From Bacillus coahuilensis m4-4 (GTDB taxonomy: Bacteria; Bacillota; Bacilli; Bacillales; Bacillaceae_K): a stretch of 64,000 nucleotides of DNA. Shown piece after piece: positions 63,523 to 64,000 of this stretch. Positions within the stretch are counted from its first letter, which is position 1; each line of letters begins with the position of its first letter. Under the pieces are notes generated by a model. That model was not told the origin of the DNA, made no database searches, and saw only the letters and a list, made by a program, of their open reading frames with translations. The translations under genes and the position numbers were made by a program. The DNA lies in the NCBI RefSeq assembly GCF_000171615.1, contig NZ_ABFU01000064.1:1-64000 (forward strand), read 5' to 3'.

Positions 63523-64000
63523 ATGAACCGCATAATGAACGTGGCCACCAATACCATGGCCCAATTGCAGCAACACTTAGATGTGATCTCACACAACGTG
63601 GCAAACGTAGACACTAACGGCTACAAAGCCCAAAATGCCCGTTTCAGTGAAATGCTAGTTCAGCAGTTTGACAATCAGAAAAATCCAGCGAATGAAATCG
63701 GTCGACTCACTCCAAATGGTCTACGTCTAGGCGTTGGAGCTGGAATTGGCCAAATCCAAATGAACACATCACAAGGAGCCCTTCAATCAACGGGGCGATC
63801 CCTTGACTTCATTTTACAAAACCAAACGCACTACTTTAAAGTATTAAATCAAAGCGGCGGCCAGTCGGAGGTCAACTATTCTCGGAGCGGAGCGTTCTAT
63901 CTGTCACCACTAAACGATGACACAGCGATGCTAACAGACGCGAATGGTAACCCTATTTTAAATAGCGACGATCAACCGATTACTATTCCTGGTGATGCGA
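63523..64000 (+). CDS. flhP: flagellar hook-basal body protein FlhP (partial)
   Basis: Starts MNRIMNVATNTMAQLQQHLD at ATG 63523 with TTAGGAGAAAG upstream and runs off the window end after about 159 codons without a stop. The rod signature VISHNVANVDTNGYKAQNARF and the VNYSRSGAFYLSP region belong to the FlgG/FlhP family. 24 bases after flhO, so one operon. Confidence 0.93.
   Translation, partial: MNRIMNVATNTMAQLQQHLDVISHNVANVDTNGYKAQNARFSEMLVQQFDNQKNPANEIGRLTPNGLRLGVGAGIGQIQMNTSQGALQSTGRSLDFILQNQTHYFKVLNQSGGQSEVNYSRSGAFYLSPLNDDTAMLTDANGNPILNSDDQPITIPGDA

Overview
The window looks like a chromosomal segment of an endospore-forming Bacillaceae bacterium (Firmicutes, low to moderate G+C). It carries the B. 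subtilis-type block rpoE-pyrG-ywjG-spo0F-fbaA-tal-murAB-glpX-rho-rpmE-tdk-prfA-prmC-spoIIR-ywlB-ywlC-mntP-ywlE-rpiB-ywlG-glyA-upp-atp operon-ywzB-ywmB-murAA-spoIID-spoIIQ-spoIIID-mbl-flhO-flhP in the expected order. The species cannot be named from sequence alone.

Layout. 1-1400: a decayed membrane-protein gene, then a DUF2812/PadR pair on the minus strand with its own operator. 1600-10650: a fatty/branched-acyl-CoA degradation operon (thiolase, 3-hydroxyacyl-CoA dehydrogenase, two acyl-CoA dehydrogenases, TetR regulator, fused isobutyryl-CoA mutase IcmF) behind a cre-like site and a FadR-like dyad. 10.9-28.2 kb: information-processing, glycolytic, cell-wall and sporulation-signal genes, with a pyrG attenuator and a G-poor rho leader. 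28.2-30.4 kb: accessory regulators and acetyltransferases. 30.4-39.1 kb: ywlC to upp, with a DnaA-box cluster at the start of ywlC. 39.1-42.2 kb: coiled-coil protein, small protein and a secreted subtilase. 42.4-49.7 kb: complete nine-subunit-type ATP synthase operon with atpZ and atpI. 50.4-51.7 kb: ECF sigma/anti-sigma pair. 52.5-64 kb: wall, sporulation and flagellar genes plus an ACR3-like/OsmC pair behind a CsoR/CstR-like operator.

The most unusual feature is a family of short intergenic arrays (eight in 64 kb). Units repeat with a period of about 21 bp, with occasional 19-20 bp steps. Seven arrays sit just beyond the terminator of a transcription unit; the largest lies inside the fad operon between two genes. 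Most share the core GCACGCAA or CCGCAC; others keep the 21-bp period with a different core. The largest has a higher-order 103-bp repeat. Several are flanked by a G-rich tract on the left and a G-poor, C-rich tract on the right.

A second window-wide observation is that 12 genes, including fbaA, atpB, atpI, ywlC and tal, are split by small indels, mostly one base in a homopolymer run. This is best read as sequencing error rather than gene decay, so I annotate them as whole genes and mark the shift.
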